Shown piece after piece: positions 56,019 to 64,000 of a stretch of DNA of 64,000 nt. The DNA is from Lethocerus indicus (taxonomy: Eukaryota > Arthropoda > Insecta > Hemiptera > Belostomatidae). The position numbers and the translations under genes were made by a program. The notes beneath the pieces are model-generated. The model was not told where the DNA came from. It made no database searches and worked only from the letters and a program-made list of their open reading frames with translations. The stretch's first letter is position 1. Each line of letters begins with the position of its first letter. The DNA is taken from NCBI GenBank assembly GCA_019843655.1, contig JACDQD010000011.1, positions 18,567,333 to 18,631,332 of the forward strand. Reading direction: 5' to 3'.

Positions 56019-56195
56019 GGATGTTCACAGTACACGTGAAAGTGACAGTGGGGCGGTGAGGATGCCCCCCAAAAAAAAAAAAACATCCAAAGTGCTACAA
56101 CAGTGACAGTGACACAGAGCGCTACTGAAGATGGGGCGAGCGGCCGACAAACCGGTCGAAAGACCGAACCGGCAGCGAGAGGAGACTGAAACATA
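56019..56195 (+). repeat. FB-A right arm with core
   Basis: ACAGTACACGTGAAAGTGAC, AGTGGGGCGGTGAGGATGCC, AAAACATCCAAAGTGC, GCGCTACTGAAGATGGGGCG, CAAACCGGTCGAAAGACCG and GAGAGGAGACTGAAAC. The copy ends next to repeat E. Confidence 0.78.
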
Positions 56196-56202
56196 TAATT
56201 TT

Positions 56203-56275
56203 TTCGAGGAACTCCTCAACCGACCCGAAATAACATCTTATCGAATTGTCGATCACTTTCGGATTGAACATAATA
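56203..56275 (-). repeat. Dispersed repeat E, copy 3 (partial)
   Basis: TCGAGGAACTCCTCAACCGA, ATAACATCTTATCGAATTGT and CGATCACTTTCGG match the left half of repeat E at 41,509-41,575. Confidence 0.65.
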
Positions 56276-57363
56276 TCGCCCGATATCGTATTTATTTATA
56301 ATATCTGGCGCCAGATCCCCACGTGACACTGGCACGCCCCGAGGCCGTCGATTCACGGCAATAAACAAAAATTTTTTTTTTTTTTTTTCAAAATCTCAAT
56401 CCATTTTAAATAATCGCCCGGCCGATAGCGCCCCCCCTCCGAACGGCCTTCCGTTGGGACGACCCCGAGATATTTATATTCTCCGAAAATAATTACGGAG
56501 TAATTGCTGTGTAATTCGTTCGTAAAACGGTGTAAAAAAAAATATATCGCCTCGTTGTAGGTCTTTGCAAAGCCGAATGAACTTAGTTGCAGGACTAAGT
56601 GTCCTGGAAAGAAAAATATTACATTTTTTGTGCCAGTTATAAAAGTATTACTCGAAACTATTCAAGGAGCGTTAATTCTGAAGGGCTCGTGACGAATTTC
56701 AGTAATTTTTTTTTATTCCAACTATAAAATCCGGTTTTATAGTGCTAACTGATACAGAGATTGCGATCGCCCCCACCAATCGGTTGCTGGGCCCCAGATC
56801 GGTTTTGGGCTTTACCCCGTCTTCAGTAGCGTTCCGTTGTAGAGACGAAACTCCTTCAAGAGAGAGAGAGAGATATTATTATCTGCAGAGAGAAGTAGGA
56901 ATAAAATCTGTTGAGCCGCGAGGTCATTTCTAATAATAATTCGGAGCAGAATTAAAGGTCGAATAATTGGGACGCGTTTTCTACCGCTTTCCGGCGTCAA
57001 TTCCGAATATCATTTGCACTGGACGAAGTTGAAGTTTAAGCGCTTGTAAACCGTCGCCGGTGCCGGTTTTATTTTCTAAGGGCTAATTTTGGGGGCGACC
57101 TCCCTTTTGCTATTTTCAATTTTAAACATCCCTCCTATGGACGACGATTTATAGCAATTAATCGCCGCAATAGACGGTTGAGAAACGGTCAATATCCGGC
57201 TGGTAATCTTCGTAAGTTCAATTCGAAAACCTATCTCAATGATGATGCACTTTAAATGCATAATATCGGGTCGGCAACTAAGTCGTTGAGGGGTTTCGCC
57301 GCTAGACCCAATTATTTAGTTGCAAAAACATTAGGTAATTTAAGAAAAAACCGAACGCATGTT
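56276..57363. other. Single-copy spacer
   Basis: A fragment CCGTCTTCAGTAGCG lies at 56,818 and AGAGAGAGAGAG at 56,860. T- and A-runs are frequent. No gene was seen. Confidence 0.4.
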
Positions 57364-57810
57364 GCAAGTGATACAGTATTTTTTCAGCCCTAGACCACTG
57401 GAAATAGCAGTGCTGTAGGGCTGGAAAAATAACTGTAAATGGAGTAAATACTGTAAATACCGCAGATTTTGCGGTGTTTTCTGTCTCCTCCTCATCGTCA
57501 AGCGCCGGTTCCGGTCTTTCGCCAGACCGGTTTCGCCGGCCGCTCGCCGTCTTCAGTAGCGCTGTGTCGGTCACTGTTGGCACTTTGACGTTTTTTCCTT
57601 GGAGCATCATCACTGCACTGACGCCAACAGGAGCGGTATATTTGCAGGCGGCGGAAAGATACCAGTCTGGCGAATGACCGAACCGGCGCGAGACAGTAGG
57701 AGACAGAAAACACCGCAAAATCTACGGTACTCAATTTAAAGTTATTTTTCCAGCCCTACAGCACTGCTATTTCCAGTGGTCTAGGGCTGAAAAAATAATG
57801 TATCACTTGC
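57364..57810. mobile_element. FB-A foldback framed by a second inverted repeat with hairpins
   Basis: A 67-bp inverted repeat (57,364-57,430 and 57,744-57,810) encloses a complete FB-A palindrome (57,455-57,730: CGCAGATTTTGCGGTG, GGTCTTTCGCCAGACCGG, CCGTCTTCAGTAGCGCTG, TGCACTGACGCCAACAGG and the inverse outer arm). Within each 67-bp arm, CAGCCCTA...TAGGGCTG (57,385-57,423; 57,751-57,789) is itself an 8-bp-stem hairpin. The left and right arms are nearly identical. The right inner arm of FB-A is deleted (no CTACTGAAG). Confidence 0.85.
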
Positions 57811-57876
57811 GTACGGGCACAACATATTTTCGGTTTTTTCTTCTACTGAAACGAACTTTATCCAATGTTCTAATAC

Positions 57877-57966
57877 CCGAAAAATTAGTATACAACTTCA
57901 ATATTGTCCCGCATATATCGTTCCGATATTTATTCCGGCATATCCCGATATTCCTGGAGGATGATC
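57877..57966 (+). repeat. Inverted repeat flanking an FB-A copy, left arm
   Basis: CCGAAAAATTAGTATACAAC, TTCAATATTGTCCCGCATAT and ATTCCTGGAGGATGATCC are the inverse of 58,506-58,600. The arm ends in the palindrome GGAGGATGATCCTCC. Confidence 0.82.
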
Positions 57967-58505
57967 CTCCAGTTAATATATTCCATTTACACTACTTCAA
58001 ATATACTCGCCGGTTCGGTCCTTCGCCAGACGGGTTTCTTTCCGCCGCATCTTTTTGTCGCCTGCAAATATACGTCCCCTGTGTCCAAAAAGGAGAAGAT
58101 CCACAGTGCCAAAAGTGGCCAAAAAACACCGACTACTGAAGACGGCGAGCGGCCGGCGAAACCGGTCTGGCGAAAGGCGAAACCGGACGGAAACAGGACG
58201 AAATCTACGGTATTCAAAAACCGCTAGAGGACCACAAAAAGGGTATTCTAGACTATGACAGTTATTGAATAGTTGCAGGTCTATTTAGAGCTTTATAAGT
58301 TCAGCCTCCGTGGAGAACAAAACATGAGTAGCGGATATTCCAGATATTCCAGACCTCCGGGAAACATATTATGTAGAAATCGGTCTAAGTCAATTCAAAT
58401 TTAAATAGACAACATTTTCGTATACAGTAGGGAGGAGACAGAAACCAGAAAACAGGTATATTTTAAGTAGCGAACGGGTTTATTAACCGGGGGGGGGGCG
58501 GCCGC
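57967..58505. mobile_element. FB-A copy and relic between inverted arms
   Basis: At 58,008-58,250 a reverse hairpin segment (GGTTCGGTCCTTCGCCAGACGG) leads through a divergent centre to GACTACTGAAGACGGCGAG, GGTCTGGCGAAAGGCG and GGACCACAAAAAGGGTATTC. At 58,387-58,430 AAGTCAATTCAAATTTAAAT matches 46,608-46,650. At 58,430-58,460 AGGAGACAGAAACCAGAAAACAGGTATATT is a further outer-arm piece with the middle deleted. Confidence 0.7.
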
Positions 58506-58600
58506 GATGATCCTCCAGGAATATCAGGATATGCTGGAATAATATCTGGAACCATATATATATATGCGGGATATATTGAAGTTGTATACTTATTTTTCGG
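58506..58600 (-). repeat. Inverted repeat flanking an FB-A copy, right arm
   Basis: GATGATCCTCCAGGAATATC, AGGATATGCTGGAATAATAT and ATATTGAAGTTGTATACTTA mirror 57,877-57,966. It carries a short TA expansion that the left arm lacks. Confidence 0.82.
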
Positions 58601-58864
58601 GGCGTAATGAATGAATACAATTCTCGACCGTAGTGTCCTTTACCCAATAACCTAGACCCGGTTGCAGCCGGGGGGCCTAGGGGGCCTAGGGGAAATTAGC
58701 CCAATGTCAGTGTGTCGGAATGATTCAGACCCCTCGTTTCGAACGGCTTCCCTTGAACGGCCCCCAACCCCGTCTAACCCGTCCGTGGCGGGACCTCGAC
58801 ATTTTCCAGACCGGCTACGCTGAATCCCCCGTTACCGCTCTGAAGCGCGAAAGGGGTTTTTTTT
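58601..58864. other. Single-copy GC-richer spacer
   Basis: GGGGGGCCTAGGGGGCCTAGGGG at 58,669 is a local direct repeat with CCTAGG sites. No gene was seen. Confidence 0.4.
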
Positions 58865-59277
58865 AATATACCCGTTTTGTGGTCTGCGAGGGGTTGGAAT
58901 ATACTGTAGGTTCGTGATGTTTCTGTCTCCTCTCTCGCTGCCGGTCTGGTCTTTCGCCAGACCGGTTTGTCGGCCGCTCGCCATCTTCAGTAGCGCTGTG
59001 TCACTGTCACTGTTATCACTTTGGATGTTTTTTGGGCATCCTCACTGCCCACTGTCACTCACATGTACTGCGGTTTCGGCCGCTCGCCATCTTCAGTAGC
59101 GCTGTGTTAGTCACTGTTAGCACTTTGGTTGTTTTTTGGGCATCCAAAGTGCCACAACAGTGACAGTGACACAGCGCTACTGAAGATGGCGAGCGGCCGA
59201 CAAACCGGTTTAGCAAAAGACCGAACAGCGGCGAGAGTATATTCCAAACCCTCGCAGACCACAAAACAGGTATATCA
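58865..59277. mobile_element. FB-A reference copy, both outer ends present (~413 bp)
   Basis: The left end AATATACCCGTTTTGTGGTC, TGCGAGGGGTTGGAATATAC, TGTAGGTTCGTGATGTTTCT is the inverse of the right end AGTATATTCCAAACCCTCGC, AGACCACAAAACAGGTATAT. The arms include CTTTCGCCAGACCGG and CATCTTCAGTAGCGCTGTG. The centre holds CACTGTCACTCACATGTACTG and then a second reverse inner arm (59,065-59,110). It encodes no protein. This copy best defines the element's ends. Confidence 0.88.
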
Positions 59278-59305
59278 AATTAAATAAAAAATACTTCAGT
59301 ACTTG

Positions 59306-59345
59306 GCCCAACTGCGTTTATACTTAAAATCGAGATACTTCACTA
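59306..59345 (+). repeat. Dispersed repeat G, copy 1 (fragment)
   Basis: TTGGCCCAACTGCGTTTATA, CTTAAAATCGAGATA recurs at 61,710-61,751 and, diverged, at 63,186-63,220. Copies 1 and 2 lie just outside an FB-A outer end. Confidence 0.75.
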
Positions 59346-59364
59346 AGCTACAGGGTTTTTTTTT

Positions 59365-59830
59365 TTTTTAATATACCTGTTTTGTGGTCTGCGAGGGGTT
59401 GGAATATACTGTAGATTCGTCATGTTTCTGTCTCCTCTCGCCGGTCTGGTCTTTTGCTAGACCGCAGTAGCGCTGTGAAAGTGACAGCGGTGGCAGTGAG
59501 GATGGCCCAAAAGAAACATCCAAACTGCTAACAGTGACCGACACAGCGCTACTGAAGACGGCGAGCGGCCGAAACCGCAGTACATGTGAAAGTGACAGCG
59601 GGCAGTGAGGATGGCCCAAAAGAAACATCCAAACTGCCAACAGTGACCGACACAGCGCTACTGAAGACGGCGAGCGGCCGAAACCGCAGTACATGTGAAA
59701 GTGACAGCGGGCAGTGAGGATGGCCCAAAAGAAACATCCAAACTGATAACAGTGACTGACACAGCGCTACTGAAGACGGCGAGCGGCCGAAAAACCGGTC
59801 TAGCAAAAGACCAAACCGGCAGCGAGAGAG
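59365..59830. repeat. FB-A copy with ~113-bp tandem core, 3 units
   Basis: The left outer arm (59,370-59,465) is complete. CGCTACTGAAGACGGCGAG then stands at about 59,548, 59,657 and 59,767, each after GACAGCGG(GT)GGCAGTGAGG, ATGGCCCAAAAGAAACATCC and AACAGTGACCGACACAG. Only inner-right-arm plus core is repeated. The last unit continues into GGTCTAGCAAAAGACC and stops. Confidence 0.88.
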
Positions 59831-60573
59831 GGTTTTTTTTTCCTTTTACTGGACAATCAACATCGTTGACTTCCAGCCGCGTTGACACTTCCCGGACGGA
59901 CGGAGGAGATACGCCCCCTCTGGGCCATCCGGGACGGAGGAAAGTGGATTTTTCATGGAGGAAATGCCGAGAATTTTTTTTTTTTTTTATGTACGTATTG
60001 TCTCTTATCTCTTTAACGAACGAGGAACAAATTCTGAACCGGATCGCGCCCCCCTCCACCCCTCCCACCCCGTTCCATAAACCCGTCCGTGAATCTGGAT
60101 CAGGGTCAAGTCTCAAGTTCCGACTTAGAAACTTCATTGAGTAATAATCGAAAGCCGCTGTATTTTTTTTTTTTTGCGTCTCACTTTCAAAGTTCATTGA
60201 GGGGTGGAGGCTCCCGATTATCGCATTGAAATTTTTTTATTAAATAGCATTTTTTCTTTTTTTTTTTTAACAATTCCACCCCAGAGATGTTCCCATCAGC
60301 CGAAAAACGGGTTTTATCCGGGGGAAAAATTGAAAAAGGTACGCGGCCAACTGAAACTAAAATTTACAATTTTTTTTTTATATAAATTTACAATGTACTT
60401 ATTTAATAATAATAAAAAAAAAAATTATTTTCCTCGAAAAATGAGAAATGCCTCCGTAACAGATTACGGCCAAATAAGCTTGAAATACTCTAATTTATAG
60501 ACAGGTCTTTATGTGCTGAATTTTTTTTTGTATACAATTTTAAGTCGATATAAGTTTTAAGTCGAAGCAACAG
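59831..60573. other. Single-copy spacer rich in A/T-runs
   Basis: Frames here are short and overlap on both strands. T-runs at 59,970, 60,160, 60,245 and 60,370 and A-runs at 60,415. No gene was seen. Confidence 0.4.
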
Positions 60574-60810
60574 GTGCTTTCAGCCGAACTTAAATCAGGA
60601 AAGCGGTTACAACTTTTGCGCTGTAAAAATTGTAAATATCGTGTCTCGTCGCGAAATTGTATCGCTGAAGTCGTATTTTTTTCAAGTAATCTACAACTTT
60701 GTATGTTTTTGTATGTTGTTTGTAAGTTTTGTAGAACTCGACTCGTGTTGTTATTATACAACGAGTATCCTCGTTATTATCCTTCAATTTGGACCCAAAT
60801 CCGCCCCAAG
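60574..60810 (+). pseudogene. Possible Merlin/IS1016-like transposase zinc-binding exon
   Basis: An open frame reads ...SGKRLQLLRCKNCKYRVSSR, NCIAEVVFFSSNLQLCMFLY, VVCKFCRTRLVLLLYNEYP.... The pattern RC-x2-C-x-x-R-x-S-x-R, a short linker, then FFxSxLxL and a hydrophobic helix resembles the N-terminal zinc-binding region of ISXO2/Merlin-type transposases (known family feature). The frame ends at CCCCAAG|GTAAAA, a splice-donor match, and starts near CAACAG or TTTCAG acceptors. No catalytic DDE part is found nearby, so it is a fragment, an exon, or coincidence. The assignment is from pattern memory and untested. Confidence 0.38.
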
Positions 60811-61194
60811 GTAAAATCTTATCATCGTACAAATAAATTGTGTTAAAATTACAATTTTAACTACAAACTAACAGAATATAGGCCCAAATTCGTAGTTTCC
60901 ACAAAGTGTTTTCCGTTTATTAATATATTTGTTAACTAAATACAGAATATTTAATTTGATTAACACACTAATAACGCTTTGATTAGAAAGCCTTTGTAAT
61001 AAGTAAAATCACTTTTACACAACAGTTCTGACAACACTTTTTTTCATTACGGGCAATTAAATAATTAAACGTCTGTTAATTGTTTTACACGCAATTGAGC
61101 TTTCATCGCGCTCTTTATGCCCTTTTTCCCCGGACAGGTCTAAATAGACATGCCGGTCTATTCAATAACCGTTACAGTCTAGAATACCCTGTCC
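60811..61194. other. AT-rich spacer
   Basis: No repeat or gene was seen. It has AT-rich single-copy sequence with a possible frame start at 61,080. Confidence 0.4.
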
Positions 61195-61420
61195 TGTTTC
61201 CGTCGGGTTTCGGCCGCTCGCCGTCTTCAGTAGTCGGTGTTTCGGTCACTTTTGGCACTTTTTTTGTGGGGCGGGGGGCGGGGGGGCATCTTCACTTCAC
61301 TGCACTGTGTCACTGTCACACTTCTCACCGACACAGCGCTACTGAAGACGGCGAGACGCCGAGAGTGCAGTGAGGACGTCACAGAAACAGACGAAATCGA
61401 CGTCTACAAAGTTTTTTTTG
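61195..61420. mobile_element. FB-A element, short
   Basis: GGGTTTCGGCCGCTCGCCGTCTTCAGTAG, CACTTTTGGCAC, a G-run (61,268-61,287), CACTGCACTGTGTCACTGTC, CAGCGCTACTGAAGACGGCG and GTGCAGTGAGGACG. Arms are truncated before the hairpin. Confidence 0.7.
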
Positions 61421-61584
61421 AAAAAAAAAACGACTATAACGGAATTTTTTTGGAGAATAATCCGATCTGTCCCATTCTCCATTTCACCCCTTTTAATTTC
61501 ACACCCTCTTGAAAACTCCGTTTTCCGCGCTTCTGTCCAACCCCGGAAAAGGAAATATTTTCGTGTTGATGAAAGGAAGCATTT
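61421..61584. other. Spacer
   Basis: A- and T-runs near 61,410-61,450; nothing recognised. Confidence 0.4.
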
Positions 61585-61690
61585 GTCGGCCGCTCGCCGT
61601 CTTCAGTTCTAACTACGGTTGACAGCGCATCGAACAAACCGGTCTGAAAAAAAATATTCCAAACCCTCGCAGACCACAAAACAGTTCGAC
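61585..61690. repeat. FB-A outer fragments
   Basis: CGGCCGCTCGCCGTCTTCAG (61,589) is a reverse inner piece and AAACCGGTCTG, then TATTCCAAACCCTCGCAGAC, CACAAAACAG (61,639-61,685) are outer right-arm pieces. The element is internally deleted. Confidence 0.7.
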
Positions 61691-61709
61691 TTAACTGTTT
61701 CAAAATTTA

Positions 61710-61755
61710 GGAAATTGGCCCAACTGCGTTTATACTTAAAATCGAGATATTTAAA
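61710..61755 (+). repeat. Dispersed repeat G, copy 2
   Basis: GGCCCAACTGCGTTTATACT, TAAAATCGAGATATTTAA is as in copy 1, again just outside an FB-A outer end. Confidence 0.75.
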
Positions 61756-61774
61756 ATTCGATATCGAATTTTAG

Positions 61775-61989
61775 AAATTATTCACCCTCGTGGAAGAACA
61801 AGAACAAGAACACTTAGTTCGGACAGTGAAGAAGAAATTGACTAATAATTCAAAAAAAAAGAAAAATTCGAAAAATTTAGTGGATGAAGATACGAATAAC
61901 GTTGGAGAAAAGATTGACGAAATTCTTAAAATTCCTTTTACACGCACAAAATTTTGGATGAGCGGTAAATTGTTTTGTAATAAATTCAG
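61775..61989 (+). CDS. Weak candidate exon, Lys-rich, unknown product
   Basis: After a TTTTAG acceptor-like sequence the frame KLFTLVEEQEQEHLVRTVKK... runs open and reaches CAG|GTTTGT at 61,987-61,992. It contains a Lys/Asn-rich stretch then VDEDTNNVGEKIDEILKIPF. It is not made of repeats. There is no ATG and no family is recognised. The polypyrimidine tract is poor, so chance is quite possible. Confidence 0.17.
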
Positions 61990-62119
61990 GTTTGTAATTT
62001 TTTGTACGTTGTGCAGTCAAAAAATGTCAAAAAGAGTGTTTTAAAGATATATAAAATAAATTCGGTATCTTTTTTTTTTTTTTTTCAATTTTTTTTCAAA
62101 TTATGTCGAACGTACTTGG

Positions 62120-62319
62120 GCACCTTCAAATTTTATAACGAAAGTGGGCCAAACTCAATTCTCGACGAGAAAACGCATATTATTCGCTTAATAATTGCCT
62201 ATTTCAATTATGAACTATAAATTCAACCCCCTCAGATACACTCAAGCGGTATGACACATTGAATATACTATAGTTTTTAATTCGTCGAAAAGCCAACCCT
62301 TAAATATCTGGATTTGAAG
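62120..62319 (+). repeat. Large inverted repeat (repeat G), left arm
   Basis: GGCACCTTCAAATTTTATAA, CGAAAGTGGGCCAAACTCAA, TTCTCGACGAGAAAACGCAT, AATTCAACCCCCTCAGATAC and AAAAGCCAACCCTTAAATAT are found inverted at 63,207-63,415. The arms are diverged at scattered positions but collinear over about 200 bp. Confidence 0.85.
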
Positions 62320-63206
62320 ATAAATTTCACTGGTACAATGAGCTCCCGGCTATCGACTGTGGCCGGAGGGGGGTTGAACGCCCTCCGTCTCTTTCGTTTT
62401 CCCACCCCCACCCCCGATATTCCAATTTATCCGCTTTTCTATTTATTCTACTCCTCTTCCCGCCCCTCTGTTGGGTTTACCGTATTTTTTTTCTTTTTTT
62501 TTATACAAAACGCGGTGATTAATTCGCGGCACAATTTTCCGGGGAAACGATTTCCGGGGACGATTTTACCCGGGGGGTTGGGGTGGGGGGTGTTTCGCCA
62601 GACCGGTTATGATAATAGACCGGTTACGGTCGCCAATGAGTAGACGGTAACGAAGCGTATTTCCCCATCGTTACAGTTGCCGGTTATCGCGGCGAATATT
62701 CACATCCTTTGTCTTCAGTAGTCAAACTGAATTTTCCTTCCTCCGGTCTACAAACAACAACGGATTGTTGGCAAAGTCCCGGTTTGAGATACAACTTAGT
62801 TGTGATTCACCGCTCTTCGTGCTTCAGTGACAATCCCCTCTTAGTTATCAATGATCATTTACGGTTAACTCTGATATTTTTATGCTTTTTATGCCCATTA
62901 AGTTCGAAAAAAAGCGATTTTCAACTCAAGAGACATTCTTCTCAACGTACGGGACAATTTCTCAAAGTCCCGAATAAGTCCCGATAGCGCGTTAAGCGGA
63001 CATTTTCGCTGTGAAAGCCGGGGGGAAGCCGCATTATTTTTCCTCCAATTTATCCTCCAAAAATGGTCCATTTCAGCGGTTTCGGCCGTTCGCCATATAC
63101 CACTGTACAATTATACCACTGTGTCATCAGTTTCTATACATCGTATATATTTTTCCATTCAATAAATGAGCCGTTTATTTTATAAAGTGGCCCAATTCAA
63201 ATTTTG
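62320..63206. other. Spacer of large inverted repeat
   Basis: It holds FB-A scraps (GTTTCGCCAGACCGGTTATG, 62,590; GTCTTCAGTAGTC, 62,711; GCGGTTTCGGCCGTTCGCCATA, 63,076), a T-run, and otherwise single-copy sequence. An open frame at 62,314-62,643 (+) passes through T-runs and G-runs and is not convincing. Confidence 0.5.
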
Positions 63207-63415
63207 CTTCAAATCGAGATATTTAAGGGTTGGCGTTTCGACGAATTTAAAATTATACCTACAGGATACGGAATGTGTCATACCGCTTAAGTGTATCTAA
63301 GGGTGTTGAATTTATAGTTCCTAATTAAAATTAGTGGCAATTATTGAGCGAATAATATGTCGAGAATTGAGTTGGGTCCACTTTCATTAAAAATTTGAAG
63401 GTGCCACGAAAAGAT
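63207..63415 (-). repeat. Large inverted repeat (repeat G), right arm
   Basis: It mirrors 62,120-62,319. Its inner end overlaps the repeat-G motif (TGGCCCAATTC, TTCAAATCGAGATATTTAAG at 63,188-63,223), which links copies 1 and 2 to this element. Confidence 0.85.
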
Positions 63416-63465
63416 GTTTAAAAATTATGTAAAATTAATGCCCCAAAAATTCATCCAAAGCTCAC
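63416..63465. other. Junction between repeat G and FB-A array
   Basis: ATGCCCCAAAAATTCATCCAAAGCTCACAC is a diverged FB-A core immediately before the array. Confidence 0.5.
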
Positions 63466-64000
63466 ACAGCGCTACTGAAGATGGCGAGCGGCCGACAAAC
63501 CGGTCTAGCGAAAAAACATTACAGTACACGTGAAAGTGACAGTGGGCAGTGAGGATGCCCCCAAAAAACATCCAAAGTGCTGACAGTGACAGTGACACAG
63601 CGCTACTGAAGATGGCGAGCGGCCGACAAACCGGTCTAGCGAAAAAAACATTACAGTACACGTGAAAGTGACAGTGGGCAGTGAGGATGCCCCCAAAAAA
63701 CATCCAAAGTGCTGACAGTGACAGTGACACAGCGCTACTGAAGATGGCGAGCGGCCGACAAACCGGTCTAGCGAAAAAAAACATTACAGTACACGTGAAA
63801 GTGACAGTGGGGGCAGTGAGGATGCCCCCAAAAAACATCCAAAGTGCTGACAGTGACAGTGACACAGCGCTACTGAAGATGGCGAGCGGCCGACAAACCG
63901 GTCTAGCGAAAAAAAACATTACAGTACACGTGAAAGTGACAGTGGGCAGTGAGGATGCCCAAAAACATCCAAAGTGCAAACAGTGACAACACAGCGCTAC
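63466..64000 (+). repeat. FB-A core+arm tandem array, ~131-bp unit, 4+ copies, runs off window
   Basis: CGCTACTGAAGATGGCGAG starts at 63,470, 63,601, 63,733 and 63,868, and the next begins at 63,995 (spacings 131, 132, 135, 127). Each unit has CCGACAAACCGGTCTAGCGA, an A-run, CATTACAGTACACGTGAAAG, TGACAGTGGGCAGTGAGGAT and AAACATCCAAAGTGC. Units differ only in A-run and G-run length. The GGTCT hairpin is cut in half (no AGACC). Confidence 0.93.

Noticed and set aside
62314..62643. Frame starting MSSRLSTVAGGGL as a possible mitochondrial-targeted protein
   Set aside because: It crosses homopolymer T- and G-runs and an FB-A scrap within a foldback spacer; no conserved content.

Overview
The window reads as eukaryotic, most likely metazoan, repeat-dominated DNA. 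I find no confident protein-coding gene, rRNA or tRNA. Evidence for an animal genome: a nonautonomous Tc1/mariner-type element with a TA target duplication (45,243-45,706), a possible Merlin/IS1016-like transposase zinc-binding exon (60,574-60,810), a hammerhead-like core of the kind seen in Penelope-like retroelements (9,792-9,823), long (TA)n runs, and introns-style splice signals beside short open frames. The species cannot be named from this sequence. There are no bacterial operons or ribosome binding sites.

Four repeat systems explain most of the window. (1) FB-A is a dispersed foldback (long inverted repeat) element. Its arm carries ACTGAAGATGGCGAGCGG, then a GGTCT/AGACC hairpin, then an outer end resembling CAGACCACAAAACAGGTATA; the centre carries GTACAAGTGACAGTGACAG and ACAAAAACAC-type motifs. 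I count more than 30 whole or partial copies in both orientations, and different parts of it have become tandem arrays with units of about 12-16, 69, 113, 131, 136, 142, 186, 192 and 300 bp. (2) SAT32 is a 32-bp satellite, AGGCGCAAAATGAGCCCAGA followed by AATACGGTTTTT, forming a 7-kb array at 10.1-17.06 kb. Diverged forms in either orientation lie at 8.6-9.2, 22.05-23.3, 27.0-27.3, 28.9-29.5, 31.8-32.1 and 55.1-56.0 kb. (3) SAT104 is a 104-bp satellite at 17.06-22.05 kb, about 47 copies. (4) SAT64 is a family of about 64 bp built from two units of about 32 bp, with a 95-bp trimeric form at 28.2-28.7 kb, spread over 23.3-28.9 kb.

Layout: 0-8.5 kb, FB-A copies and FB-A-derived arrays with single-copy spacers and one possible decayed gene (7.6-8.25 kb); 8.5-32.1 kb, the satellite block; 30-64 kb, FB-A copies every 1-2 kb between AT-rich single-copy spacers, with two mariner-type MITEs, two large inverted duplications (40.3-41.9 and 62.1-63.4 kb), two foldbacks with secondary flanking inverted repeats (57.4-58.6 kb) and an FB-A array running off the right edge.

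The main biological story is repeat dynamics, not a gene pathway. One foldback family appears to have seeded at least ten different tandem arrays, and one ~32-bp monomer appears to underlie several satellites with different higher-order periods. Most open reading frames here are translations of tandem repeats. Many SAT32/SAT104 copies differ only by one base in A or T homopolymers, so part of the apparent divergence may be assembly or consensus error. Boundaries given are by eye, usually good to about 10 bp.
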